The notes beneath the pieces are model-generated. The model saw only the letters and a program-made list of their open reading frames with translations. It was not told the DNA's origin and ran no database searches. From assembly GCF_035046485.1 (NCBI RefSeq), contig NC_085137.1, forward strand, positions 39,414,566 through 39,478,565: a stretch of DNA of 64,000 nt, given 5' to 3'. Position numbers and translations under genes: made by a program. Shown piece by piece: positions 36,901 through 44,931 of this stretch (position 1 is its first letter; every line of letters begins with the position of its first letter). This DNA is from Aedes albopictus. Lineage: Eukaryota; Arthropoda; Insecta; Diptera; Culicidae.

Positions 36901-37410
36901 CAGGAAATCTTACAACAGCGACAGATGTCCATCAATTCCGACCGTGGCCCGGACAGTCCAAGAGTATTGGAGCCGCTACCGGACATACCCAAGGTTACGT
37001 ACACCAAGGTGAAGGGCAAGGATCAACGCAATGGAAATACACAATTGGGTTCGTGTCGCAAATTCGATCTTTCGAGGAACAATACCTTAAAATTCTTCAA
37101 AATTCTAGAACACTACGACGTCCCGGTCAACAACTCTTCGGTGCACAAGTCTTCCCCCTACAACTACAACTTCACCCTCAGCAAACCGCCTCCAGGGCAT
37201 CAACCGGCGGCACGGAAGTACAGTCTGGAGCACATCTACGACGAAATTCAGTATCCTCCGATGGCGGATCTGAATGGATCGGCGGGAAATGCGGCGGCGA
37301 CAACCATTATTGGTGGAAACAACAATGGTGAACACTTTTCCAAATCGATTCTGGCCGACGACAAGATGATACCGGTGAAGGTGATCGATGAGATTAAGGG
37401 GAAGCAGTAA
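15819..37410 (+). CDS. NimA: NimA-like Nimrod-family transmembrane receptor (spliced, 5' incomplete)
   Basis: This is a join of 15819-15945, 35749-35953, 36051-36168 and 36231-37410, giving 542 visible residues and a TAA stop. Order of parts: second half of an EMI domain (EWCMEIPFRCTTYRPE), a CCxGY motif (HCCEGYEQ), a NIM module (CRGGCGRGHC), two EGF/laminin-like modules (CRNGTWGENC, CPNGYYGTLC), a Thr/Ser-rich stalk (STSTTTTQTTTEV), a transmembrane helix near 36802-36864, then about 180 cytoplasmic residues. EMI + CCxGY + two EGF + one TM is the NimA/Draper-type layout; known relatives are haemocyte surface receptors linked to phagocytosis. All four exons keep one reading frame across phase-consistent junctions. 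The signal-peptide exon, which must end two bases into a codon, was not found and probably lies upstream of the window. A NimB-like gene follows on the same strand, which supports a Nimrod cluster. Draper is a less likely alternative because there are too few EGF repeats. Confidence 0.85.
16225..16480 (-). mobile_element. Feilai-like tRNA-derived SINE
   Basis: The minus strand carries GACGGGTTCGATTCCCGATC, a B box. The other end shares AATTCCACAGTTTTTAA with the SINEs at 23528 and 63620. It lies in the NimA intron. Confidence 0.65.
17506..18274. mobile_element. hAT-like foldback MITE with 8-bp TSD
   Basis: A 769-bp palindromic element. Its arms of about 290 bp begin TAGCGTGGTTC and pair with each other over nearly their full length. 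An 8-bp duplication (gcgttggt) flanks it at 17498-17505 and 18275-18282, which fits hAT-superfamily transposition. It interrupts the antisense RTE copy. It has no coding capacity, so it depends on a transposase elsewhere. Confidence 0.85.
18303..19917. mobile_element. CCCAAGTAACA-family TIR element, copy A
   Basis: A 1615-bp AT-rich element that starts CCCAAGTAACA and ends TGTTACTTGGG. Target duplication cat lies at 18300-18302 and 19918-19920, and the RTE reading resumes precisely across it. No transposase frame is visible. Confidence 0.8.
20188..21529. mobile_element. AGGTACCCCGGGGCAAG-family TA element
   Basis: A 1342-bp element with inverted termini AGGTACCCCGGGGCAAG and CTTGCCCCGGGGTACCT, flanked by TA at 20186-20187 and 21530-21531. 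Further GGGGCAAGTGGGACC and TCCCACTTGCCCC repeats lie inside each end. It interrupts the antisense RTE copy. A TA target suggests Tc1/mariner-type mobilisation. No open frame is present. Confidence 0.8.
22107..23398. mobile_element. CCCGAGCAGA TIR element with ATAACAAA repeats
   Basis: 1292 bp with ends CCCGAGCAGA and TCTGCTCGGG. The interior is rich in short TTTGTTAT and ATAACAAA phrases in both orientations. It splits the GC-rich array (22010-22106 and 23399 on), so it is younger than that array. The element at 45767-46914 has similar ends and interior. Confidence 0.75.
23399..24090 (+). repeat. GC-rich GGGTTTCAGGGG-type array
   Basis: Degenerate units such as GGTTTCAGGGGGTTCC and AGAGGCGTTACAGG continue the block before 22107. 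A SINE is inserted at 23528-23797. It is the complement of the array at 9290-9850. Confidence 0.7.
23528..23797 (-). mobile_element. Feilai-like tRNA-derived SINE, nearly complete
   Basis: The minus strand starts with a tRNA-like head (TAGCCTAGTGGTTAAGGC as A box, GGCGGGTTCGATTCCCGT as B box), followed by a tRNA-unrelated body and an AAGAAGAAGAAG tail. It is about 270 bp and interrupts the GC-rich array. Confidence 0.85.
24100..24540. repeat. Copy of a foldback repeat also found at 48206-48905
   Basis: Phrases such as AACATATC, AAAAATTAAAGATGCATATT and TTTTTGAGTGCTTC match the left arm and loop of the larger element. Only part of it is present. Confidence 0.5.
24547..24714. mobile_element. 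Small G-run MITE (GTCACGTTTTAAGTGGGG type)
   Basis: Imperfect inverted ends around CATGCACAAATTACGTCAC and GTGACATAATTTGTG enclose G-runs and GGTCTCATACAAAAAGTGTG. A second copy is at 34187-34347. Confidence 0.65.
24889..25440. repeat. 150-bp tandem satellite, about four units
   Basis: AGCTAGGTTTCAGAACCGGTC-like starts lie at 24896, 25047, 25198 and 25349, giving periods of 150-151 bp. Each unit then has AAGTGGCCACTT, ACCATGTTTCC, AAACATGTACCAATA and CATGAAGTTTGATA. Units are diverged by point changes, and the last is shortened. It has no coding sense. Confidence 0.9.
25542..26469. mobile_element. CAGGGGATAG-family foldback element, copy 2
   Basis: 928 bp, starting CATGGGATACTC and ending GAGTATCCCCTG, flanked by TA on both sides. 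It has the same arms as copies 1, 3 and 4 (AACTAGTTGTGCATCAG, GCTGTTATATCTCCGGAT). It appears uninterrupted, so it is the best guide to the family's full length. TA target duplication suggests Tc1/mariner-type mobilisation. It is non-coding. Confidence 0.88.
26565..26692. mobile_element. Small TTAA-type palindromic MITE
   Basis: About 128 bp, from TTAACCCTCGAGCGATCGCGC to GCGCGAGTTACGGAAGGTTAA, inverted ends about 20 bp with mismatches, nested in the left arm of copy 3. A similar small element with CCTCGAGCAGTCGCG ends is at 664-786. Confidence 0.6.
27141..28061. mobile_element. TAGACTGTTTCAG TIR element nested in copy 3
   Basis: Inverted ends of at least 30 bp, TAGACTGTTTCAGAAATTAT at left and its near complement at right (ATAATTTCTGGAACAGTCTA), with TA on each side. 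The AT-rich interior has no long frame. The ends look like Tc1/mariner termini. Confidence 0.8.
28400..29844. other. NimA intron stretch without recognised repeats
   Basis: A 1.4 kb stretch between CAGGGGATAG copy 3 and a tandem duplication. A minus-strand frame of 111 codons at 28591-28926 is not backed by a known motif. I see no other gene. Confidence 0.3.
29845..30004. repeat. Exact 80-bp tandem duplication
   Basis: TTTTAAGCGATTTATG begins both copies (29845 and 29925), and the 80-bp units look identical. This degree of identity suggests a very recent duplication or an assembly artefact. Confidence 0.92.
30060..30257 (+). repeat. GGAATTCCTCCA-type array, short block
   Basis: Degraded ATTCCTCCAGAATTTTTCC-like units. 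The block is interrupted by the TIR element at 30258 and continues from 30727. Confidence 0.6.
30258..30721. mobile_element. TACCGTCTTACCCCG TIR element
   Basis: 464 bp with ends TACCGTCTTACCCCG and GGGGTAATACGGTA. TTCGACAC and GTCGAATTAAAA phrases mirror one another inside both ends. It is flanked by gtcta (30253-30257 and 30722-30726), although a TA target cannot be excluded. Confidence 0.75.
30727..33690 (+). repeat. GGAATTCCTCCA degenerate array, block 4 (3 kb)
   Basis: The largest continuous block in the NimA intron, built on TTCCTCCAGGAATTCC units of about 15 bp. A SINE sits at 32168-32387. Long frames on both strands (for example 33017-33589) arise from the short period and lack of stops and are not genes. 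Confidence 0.88.
32168..32387 (-). mobile_element. tRNA-derived SINE
   Basis: Minus-strand tRNA-like head with GTGCGGGTTCGATTCCCGCT, and a poly(A)-like end (T-run on the opposite strand) near 32165. It sits in the GGAATTCC array. Confidence 0.75.
34187..34347. mobile_element. Small G-run MITE, second copy
   Basis: Shares GAGGTCTCATACAAAAAGTG and the flanking layout with 24547-24714. The ends GGGAACGTCCAAATCGCGTC and TTTATGGACGCTCCCG are inverted. The rest of 33700-35280 is AG-rich intron without other recognised features. Confidence 0.65.
35288..35560. repeat. Probable dispersed repeat (CTAGCTGTACCCGGCAAAC)
   Basis: CTAGCTGTACCCGGCAAAC starts a sequence typical of dispersed arthropod repeats and continues to GTTCGCAAGTTATGCGCGG, with AT-rich end (TATATATAT). 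There is no TIR. The call rests on pattern memory and is uncertain. Confidence 0.35.
35749..35953 (+). CDS. NimA: NimA exon: CCxGY motif and NIM/EGF module
   Basis: Acceptor tttattttcttccag ends at 35748 and donor gtaagg starts at 35954. The exon opens at phase 0 with NVTKTRKIEHCCEGYEQ and continues to CRPICRGGCGRGHC and CSCEAGYSGKHCTQ. CCEGY is the diagnostic CCxGY of the Nimrod family. The NVTKTR start matches the end of an EMI domain, which joins cleanly to the exon at 15819-15945. The last base begins an Arg codon completed in the next exon. Confidence 0.9.
36051..36168 (+). CDS. NimA: NimA exon: first EGF-like module
   Basis: Acceptor ttttattacag ends at 36050. The exon encodes RCRNGTWGENCKYRCHC, then LCDGRTGHCRCTDGWIGN, a laminin-type EGF module. 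The donor is taken as gttgag at 36169. It is weaker than consensus, but it is the only GT that both keeps the frame (GNH-CETPC) and preserves the cysteine spacing. Confidence 0.85.
36231..37410 (+). CDS. NimA: NimA terminal exon: EGF module, stalk, TM helix, cytoplasmic tail
   Basis: Acceptor ttctttccag ends at 36230. The exon starts with the rest of an EGF module (CETPCPNGYYGTLC, CKCNTSRCDRESGRC). A Thr/Ser/Glu-rich extracellular stalk with several N-x-S/T sites follows, then a hydrophobic helix (ISCLLLALALLLSVVAYM, about 36802-36864) with basic KKTNRR just inside. The tail holds tyrosine motifs YDVP at 37114 and YDEI at 37237. The TAA stop is at 37408-37410, and AATAAA overlaps it at 37409-37414. 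A methionine-led reading frame is visible only from 36346, but the true frame enters earlier through splicing. Confidence 0.9.
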
Positions 37411-37440
37411 TAAATTTAATGCTGTTGAGTTTTTGTAAAG
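37411..37440 (+). terminator. NimA 3' end region
   Basis: AATAAA at 37409-37414 overlaps the stop codon and is probably too close to be the main signal. The sequence soon turns into a degenerate AG-rich array, so the true poly(A) site is not clear. Confidence 0.25.
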
Positions 37441-39350
37441 ACTCGGTCTTTGAATTTTAATTCCGAAGTATGCCTAGATCTTACACCGTAACGCACCATT
37501 CTAAGGTGATCTTCCCACGTTACGAAGCCTTACGAATTACGGATGGAAGTTCTTCCCAAACTTTAAAGATGAATCTCCCTAATTTTAGAGAAAGTTTATC
37601 TAAATTCTACAAGAAAATCGTTTAATTTAGAGGAAGAAATTGTCTACATTCACAGAGTGTTTATTTAGCAAAAAAAAATCTGAATAACGAGAGACAATTA
37701 TTCCGAATTCCAAAAGAGAAATCTTCTGAATAACATAAAAAAGATACTAAAATCTGAGCAAGAACTCTTCTGAGTTCCGAGAGTGAAATCTATTGAATTC
37801 CAAAAAAAGAATATTCCGCACTCCGAGAGATAAGCCTTTAAAATTTTTAGCGAAAAATGTTCTAAATTCCGAAAAATAATTCATCGGATTCCTGAAAGCG
37901 GATTTTGAGGAATTTTAAAAGAGTATTCTTTAGACCTATGAAAAAAAATTGTTTAATTCTGAAGAAGCAATCTTCCATTTTTTTTTAAGACACGGATACG
38001 TTCATTGCTTCCAGTGAACTTTTTCGCTCTTCGAAGGATGCACGACAATAGACAACGGACTAGCATGCAACTCCCAGTGGCACAGCCGAAAACTTTTCCT
38101 GACAGTTGCGGCGGGAATCGAACTCGCGCTCCTCAGCATGATGTGACTTAGAGCTTGGTGACACTAGCCGCACTACCACGGAGCCGCACAAATTTAAAGT
38201 TGAAAGAGAATCATTCAAACTTCCAATTTAAAAAAAAAAGTTCTGATTTTTGAAATAGAGAAATCTTTCGAACTTCTAGAAAGTTTTCCTGCAAATTTCA
38301 GAAGAGATACCTTTACGAATTCTGAGAAAAAAAATCTTTCAAATTATGTAGGAGATAATCAAACAGCAGTGTTATCTACTTCAAGGTTTATTTCAGAATG
38401 ACCAGCCGATCTGTCATTAGTCTAACTCAATAGAATAAACTAATACTTTAAGGCCTACCTACTGCAAATTACAAGAAAGATTTGTGCTGAGCTCCGATTA
38501 GAAATTTAACCAAATTTAGATAATTCCAAGAGAGTAAATTCCTGAATTCAAGGAAAGGATTTTAAGAATTTTGAAAGATAGTTCTTCCTAAATTTGAAAG
38601 ATGAATCTCCCGGATTTCGGAAGATAACTTTCAAATTTAGAGGGAATTTTTTTCCAAATTCCGATAATAAGATTCTATTATAGATTTGCGAAAGAAATAG
38701 AGAACAAGAAATAACGGGAGAAACATTTTCGAATTTTGAAGGTAAATTCCTCTTAATTACGAGAAAATGTTCTTCTGTATTCAGAGAGAGATTTCCAGAA
38801 AGAGTTTTCCGGAGTTCTGACAGAAAATATTTTGAATTGCAGGCGAGATTACTTATAAATTAAGTGCGAATTTTCTTTCTCAATTCAGAGAGAGATTATT
38901 CCCGAACTCGAAGAAAGAAATAGTTCCAAGAGAGAAAATTCTAGTGAAAAATATGATGAATCCCGAGCTGTTTTTTTTTATTGAAGCGTACTGTTTTAGC
39001 AATCCCGAAAGTAAATTTTACTAAAATCTGAAAAAAAAATCTTCCAATCAATAAGAGATCTATCGAATACCATGACAGAAACCTAGAGTTCTAAATGAGA
39101 AAATACTTCGGATTTCGAGAGAGAATTCTCCAACATTATAAGAAGAAACTCCCTCGAATGTCAGAAAATACCACTTCTAGATTCCAAATGTAAAGATGTC
39201 AAGAATTTAATCAAATGTAAAGTGATTTTTTCTGAATTCAAAAAGTTCATTCCTCGAAATTCAAAGTTTCAAGAGAGAAAATATTCTCAATTCCGAGACG
39301 GAATCTTTCTGAATCTCCTCTAGGATATTTTCTGTGAAATTCGAGAGACT
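37440..39350. repeat. Degenerate AG-rich array after NimA
   Basis: About 1.9 kb of units near 30 bp around GAATTCCGAGAGAGAAATCTT, heavily degraded. A SINE interrupts it at 37980-38190. Its relation to the GGAATTCC family is possible, but unit phrases differ. Confidence 0.65.
37980..38190 (-). mobile_element. tRNA-derived SINE
   Basis: Minus-strand head GGCTCCGTGGTAGTGCGGCT (A box) and GCGAGTTCGATTCCCGCC (B box). It has the same layout as the SINE at 32168, including CAACGGACTAGCATG-type body. It lies just after the NimA gene. Confidence 0.8.
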
Positions 39351-39359
39351 TTTTTTTCA

Positions 39360-41490
39360 GCTTTTGTATTTCAATGACATTTTCACTGCCAAAGTGGCCT
39401 AAGTCATAAAATTGAAAAATGAATTATTCGAAAAAAGTAAAATAATAATATTTTGAGAATGGAATATATGTTTAATGTTATCCAGCATATGAAAGCTTGT
39501 TATTGGGCTGCTTGAATGCACGTATGGTGCAAAAATAAATTGGTCATAAAACTTTTCAAATGTTCATATATTGTACCTTAGGAATTTTGGTAATTTTTAA
39601 GTTAAAAAACGGTTCGTGTCGTCACGTGTCGCCGCAATTTCGAATAGTACATCTTAAACATCATGCTTAGGACTGCATATAAACGTTTAAACTTTTTGCA
39701 GAAATTTGCAGTTTTTCAAATTAGAGCTATTTTAAAAAGTAATGTTTTTTCATATGTTTTACGTTATTTTTTCATTTTTGACTGAAATAAAATTCATCTT
39801 CCCACATTTTTCACACGTTTTGAACAAATTTGATTGGATTTGGTCGAAAGATGATCATTTAATGAAATTCAAATTGATTTTCTAACAAAAAACGCAAAAA
39901 ATTGGGGTTTGCTGATTTTTACCGTTTTTTAAATTATTGAAGTTACGTAATTTTTGAATACCCCTTTTTAAACATTAAAAATACTATATAACATATCTAG
40001 ACAACCTATAACTTCGATTAAACACATAAAAAGAGTTTTGGCCGAACTTTATCTTTTTCCGACCATTGTGCACTATAGAGGATTGGTTTCTCCGAGAAAG
40101 TTGTTTGTTTTGACAAAATGGTAGGCCGTGGAATTTTGACGTTTATGGAAGAGTTGTTTATTTTGTCAAAACAAACAACTTTGTCATGGTCGAAAGTTAG
40201 ACGCTGACACCACCTTTACAAATACTATTACAAAAGATCAAATACATAAGTGTCCCGATTTTGTCAGCCCCTATTCGTAACACATTTTTTGCTCCCCTCA
40301 AAAACCTAAACAGTTTTTCAAACTTTTTATCCCTCTATGTTCTGCATTTCAGCTGTAGTTTTATGATAAACATTAAATAATTGATAAAAGTTAAGCCGTA
40401 GCATTACGAGAGCAAACAGTTTGTCGCAGAATGGGGCTGACAAAATCGGGTCCTTACTGTATCTCAAAACATCAAATCCATAAACCTCTCAAATTTTTTG
40501 ACAATATATTTGCCTAGTATTGATGTATATTTGCTGAAAATTTCAGGTTGTGATTATTGAGCTTCGTGGGATATTATAATTTGTATATAACACCATTTTT
40601 GTTCGATTTTTCAGAGTATTGTGTTGTTCTTTGCTGTGCATGCATCGCTTCTGTAAGGGGTGAGTATGGCAGCATAATCGATCGCGTTCGCTATTGTCTG
40701 GCGTGAAAATCAAAACAAAAGATACGCGGGTGTTTGGTGTTCAGTATTGTGTTGTTCTTGGCAGAGAAGAACATTAATCAAGACAATTAGATGATCGGCT
40801 TTGAACCACAAAAACCACACAACAATTGGTGAGATCTTTCCAATATTATTTATTTATAAATAATTCTACTTCAGTATATATTTGATATATAACTGCATAT
40901 AAGTTGAAAATTCGCTATATTCAACATCCTTTCATCTATTGGAAGCTGCTTCAGTTCTGGGCTCTTTCTAAGTTGATGAAGGGATTTATAAATGCTTGCA
41001 AGGACTTGGCCAGGTGTGTGAAGCTGAGTGAATCTATGACATTCTAGATAGTAGCGACATCAGCGATGTCAATAGATATAATCAACTTTGCAACTCCATC
41101 CAAGATTTGTGCAAGTATTCATGCTATGCTATGCTAACACCATTTTTTCGATTTTTCAATTTTTTCTTCAATATTCGATGTTAATATTCCATCAACTTGT
41201 GTCCGAAAGTTATTATTTGACACATCTGCATCAGAAAATATTTCATATTCTCATGGTTTCTCGAAAAACACCAAAATAAGCTCAAAACAGTTTTTTTTGT
41301 ATTAAAATTTATTTTTAAAATATCTCCAACACAGTAGGCTGTGGAATTTTTACGTAAAAATAAAGTTGTTTATTTTATCAAAATGAACAACTTTGTTGAA
41401 GACGCAAAGTCTTTAGGAAGTAAAACTAAAAGGTTAGATGATGCCGTAACCTATGCGGACATCATATGTCGGAAATAGTTCGTTTCTGAG
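39360..41490. other. AT-rich intergenic region with scattered repeats
   Basis: There is a TA MITE at 40245-40459. Phrases such as AAGTTGTTTGTTTTGACAAAAT (near 40098) and a related one near 41358 mirror each other in part. No gene was recognised. Confidence 0.4.
40245..40459. mobile_element. CATAAGTGTCCCGATTTTGTC MITE
   Basis: 215 bp, with the left end CATAAGTGTCCCGATTTTG and the right end CAAAATCGGGTCCTTACTG inverted, flanked by TA. TGTCAGCCCC and GGGGCTGACA lie just inside. Confidence 0.8.
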
Positions 41491-41499
41491 TAATTAAGT

Positions 41500-41890
41500 T
41501 TGTCCCACTAGATTTTGATCCTAGCCCTTAGTGTAGTGGATTCGCGGACGTGTAGAAAAGATTACTTTCGGGAGAGACGGACGAGTACGACAAACACAAG
41601 TACGCACAGCATCAGGAGTATTCCGACGACCCGTGGTTAAGGCACCGTGTCGATCATGATGGTGGCTCCATAGAGGAATTGTAGAATGATATACAGATTC
41701 ACGAGTGGGAGGATGTTTTTTTTGTCTGTATTACGAGAGCCTAGGATTAGCCAGTTCATCTTGGGACCCACGCGTTTACTTCCATTCCGAAGGAAGAACC
41801 CATATTTTGTGAGTATGTCGGGAGTGGGATTCGATCCCAGGTCCTCGGCGTAATAGTCAAGTGTTCTAACCAACACACCAGGTCCGCTTC
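41500..41890 (-). mobile_element. tRNA-derived SINE
   Basis: Minus strand shows GGACCTGGTGTGTTGGTTAG then CTGGGATCGAATCCCACTCC, tRNA-like A and B boxes. The body is longer than in the Feilai-like copies, so it is a distinct family. Left end approximate. Confidence 0.7.
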
Positions 41891-42450
41891 ATAAGTAGGA
41901 GGGTGTTACAAATTCCCACCGTACTGATAATAAATTGGTTAATGAGGCATTCGAACAGCAAGTGATCAGAGAAAACGATAGCAACAATCCCGAAAGTCTG
42001 GTTGTAAACAAATAGGACCGTGATGAGTCAATAAATAGATGTAGCACAATAGAAACCGAAAGTGAGATTGTGGCATTCTTTTTGGCATTTATTAATTATA
42101 ATATCTTCGTGAATAATTATTAAACAATAATTTTAATTCTCTTCTTTGCTTAAATCTAGCGTAAGATCACTTCAGCACAAGATAACTGTTAATTGGATGT
42201 ATTTTTTTAAGGTTTTAAGGTGTCATGTCCGCACAGGTAAATATAAAACTTTTTCTCCTGAGTATATGCTTTATACAACAAAGACAGATTTCCTAAGTAA
42301 AAATTGAACGTGCCATATTGAACGCCCTTTTTATATTAATAATCCGCCGTATTCCCAAAAGCCCTTTTTGAAGCTAATCCTAAGGTCCTGTAACTGCATT
42401 TTAAAATAATCAAAATCCATTAAATACTGTAACTCTACTGGAGCTACTTG
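41891..42450. other. Intergenic AT-rich stretch, nothing recognised
   Basis: About 560 bp between a SINE and the GGAATTCC array with no repeat or coding signal that I can identify. Confidence 0.3.
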
Positions 42451-42479
42451 AATAGAATTTTCCAGGATGATTTACTTCT

Positions 42480-43560
42480 TCTATTCAAGAAAATAAGGGA
42501 TTTCCACCGGGAATTCGTCCAGGAATTTCTCCGGGAATTCATGCAGTAATTCCTCCGGGAATTCCTCCAGCAATTCCTCCGGGAATTGCTTCAGCAATTT
42601 CTCCAGGAATTCCTCCAGGAACATTTCCAGGCATTCTTTCGGGAATTCCGGGGTGAATTCCTGGAGGGATTCTTGGAGGAATTCCTGGAGGGATTCTGGA
42701 AGGAATTCCTGGAGGGATTCTTGGAGGAATTACAGGAGGAATTCCGAAGGAATTCGTGAAGGAATGCGTTGAGGAATGCGTGGAGGAATTCGTGGAGCAA
42801 TTCGTGGAGGAATTCCCGGTGGAATCCCTGGAGGAATTCCTGGAGGAACTCCTTCAGGAATTCTTCCCCGAATTCCTCCAGGGATTTCACCGGAAATTCC
42901 TCCACGAATTCCTCCGCGAATTCCTCCTGGAATTCCTCCAAGAATCCCTCCAGGAATTCCTCCAAGAATCCCTCCAGGAATTCACTCAGAAATTTCTCCG
43001 GGAATTTTTCCAGGGATTCCACCAGGGGTTCCTACCGGAATTCCTCCGGGAGCTCCTCCAGGTATTCCACCTAGAACTCCTCGGGAAATTCCTCCGGGAA
43101 CTCCTCCGGGAATCCCTCCAGGAACTTCTCCGGGAATTCTTCCGGGAATTCCTGTAGGACTTCGGGATTTTTTTTTAGAAATTCCTGCGGGAATCGCTCT
43201 ACAGATTCCTCCGAAAATTCCTTAAGGATGTCCTCCGGGAGTTCCTCTACGAATTCCTCTTGAAAATTCTGTAGAAATACCTCTAGGGATTCTTTCAAAA
43301 ATTCGTCTATAAATTCCTTCAGGAATTCCTCTGGAGATTTCTTCAGGATTTCCCCCAGAAATTAATCCAAGAATTCTTCTAGGAATTCCTTTAGGAATTC
43401 TTTCTGGGGATTCCTTCAAGAATTCCTCAAGGAATTCTTCTAGGAATTCCACTAGTAATTTCTCTAGGAATTTTTCTAGGAATTTCTCTAGGAATTTCTC
43501 TTGGGAACTCCTCTAAGAATCTGTCTAGGAATTCCTCTAGTGATTCATTCTAAAAAAAAA
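42480..43560. repeat. GGAATTCC degenerate array, block 5, with orientation switches
   Basis: Unit orientation is TTCCTCCGGGAATTC up to about 42650, turns to GGAGGAATTCCTGG at about 42660-42840, then returns to the first orientation to the end. The switch creates a large palindrome. Spurious long frames appear in all six frames. Confidence 0.85.
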
Positions 43561-43639
43561 AACAAGAATTTCTATGGGATTTTTTTTGGGTGATTCCTCC
43601 AGGATTTTTTCTAGTGGTACCTCCAGAATTCAATGCTTG

Positions 43640-44598
43640 CATCACTTGTAAAACAACTCATCTACATTCAATCGCCCGTTATTCATTCATCACATCTTTG
43701 CATCAAAATCACTCCCGACATTTCAATGTCTCGATTTACTATTAATATAATCGTCACATTAGAAATTCCAAGAACCTGCAACGTTCTGACGACGTTCCCG
43801 CTCTGGTCCTGCGAATAAAGTATTTACTACCCACGGGGCACCACCCGCAGCTACCGCGCCATTCATCCATCTAGCAGCAAATCATTTATCAAATTATATA
43901 TCACGCTGTCGTTGCTGTTACAAAAGAGCTTCCTACATTACTAAACCGCAAAAAGCGTGGAGTGGACAGACACTGGTGACGGTGATGGACAAAAACTCCA
44001 AAGTTTTACATCATAATAATTTATCATATTATTATTACAATTATTTCTAGAATGTTGTACAAGTTTTGTATTTCAACATCTTCAGAAGCATCATTAATCG
44101 AAACAATTGGATCATTCTCCTCCTGATGATCTGGTTTTGACCTTGTTTTATTTCTTTTTAGTCGTTTTTAATTACCTTCATGTTTATAGCTTGCTTTCTT
44201 GGTTTAAATCCTTTGGATTACAGTATAGTATAGTATGTTTTGTGATTTACTGTTCTTCTCAGTTTTATTTAGTTTTTTTTTTCAATATTACTGTTTATTT
44301 GTTTTTTTTTTTCTTTTTCTTTTACATTTTATTCGACTTTTGAAACACTGATTTTTTCCTAATGATAACCGCACTGTGCAGCGTCCCGCATCTTATCCAC
44401 TTGAATTCTTGTTCAGCGACGACAACTGCCCCCGGGCCGCTTTTGCACAATGTTTAGTCATCGCATCTCCCGTGGCTTTCTCAAGATCAAACTTTCCTCT
44501 TTCAGTGCGATAATTGTTTGTCGTAATCCTAAGTGAACGGTTGCGCTGGACGGACGACTAACGATTCTCCCTCCTCTAGAATTTAGAATCCGGTGAAC
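43640..44598 (+). promoter_or_regulatory. NimB upstream region and 5' UTR
   Basis: This is about 960 bp between the end of the GGAATTCC array and the NimB start codon. It is T-rich near 44270-44340 and then more GC-rich. A pyrimidine run with AG (ctccctcctctag, ending about 44580) could be a 5' UTR splice acceptor, so the transcription start may be further upstream. No convincing TATA box or NF-kB site was found by eye. Confidence 0.35.
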
Positions 44599-44931
44599 AT
44601 GTTTAAAGTTTTTGCTTCGTTTTTGGTGGCACTTTGCTGCCTGAAATCTGGCCTCGGACAGGATGGCGTAAAAACCTGGCAGAAAGGTGGTGGCGGCGGC
44701 GTCAAAGGTGGTCACATGGTGGCCTTCAATAATTCAACGGCCGTCGTGGAGGACCATCCCGTTGGAACGATGGGAATGGCCAATCTGCACCGAGGTAACG
44801 AGTCCCAAAGTGCATTGGATCGATTCATGAACAAAACCAAGAATGTGATTCCGAAGGGGGTCTGCTTCGATGAGGTTCCAACTATTACGCTGGTGAGACC
44901 CCAAAATGGACAAATCCCGGCTGGAAATGGG
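44599..44931 (+). CDS. NimB: NimB exon 1: signal peptide and N-terminal region
   Basis: The ATG at 44599 is in the context gaacATG and opens a hydrophobic signal peptide. 111 codons run to donor gtaagt at 44932 in phase 0. The end of the exon (GVCFDEVPTITLVRPQNG) is the usual Cys-x-x-VPT lead-in to the CCxGY motif of NimB proteins. Reading through the donor gives a stop within 13 codons. Confidence 0.88.

Noticed and set aside
36819..37331. 170-codon + strand frame inside NimA terminal exon
   Set aside because: Alternative frame overlapping the TM and tail coding; the NimA frame has the TM helix and splice continuity.
36346..37410. Stand-alone 354-aa gene starting at Met 36346
   Set aside because: The frame continues upstream into an EGF module with a proper splice acceptor at 36230, so this Met is internal.
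42591..43225. Overlapping long frames with EFLEEFLEG- and GIPPRIPPGIP-type repeats
   Set aside because: They arise from the 15-bp GGAATTCC array read in different frames; coding in all six frames at once and lack of any domain argue against genes.
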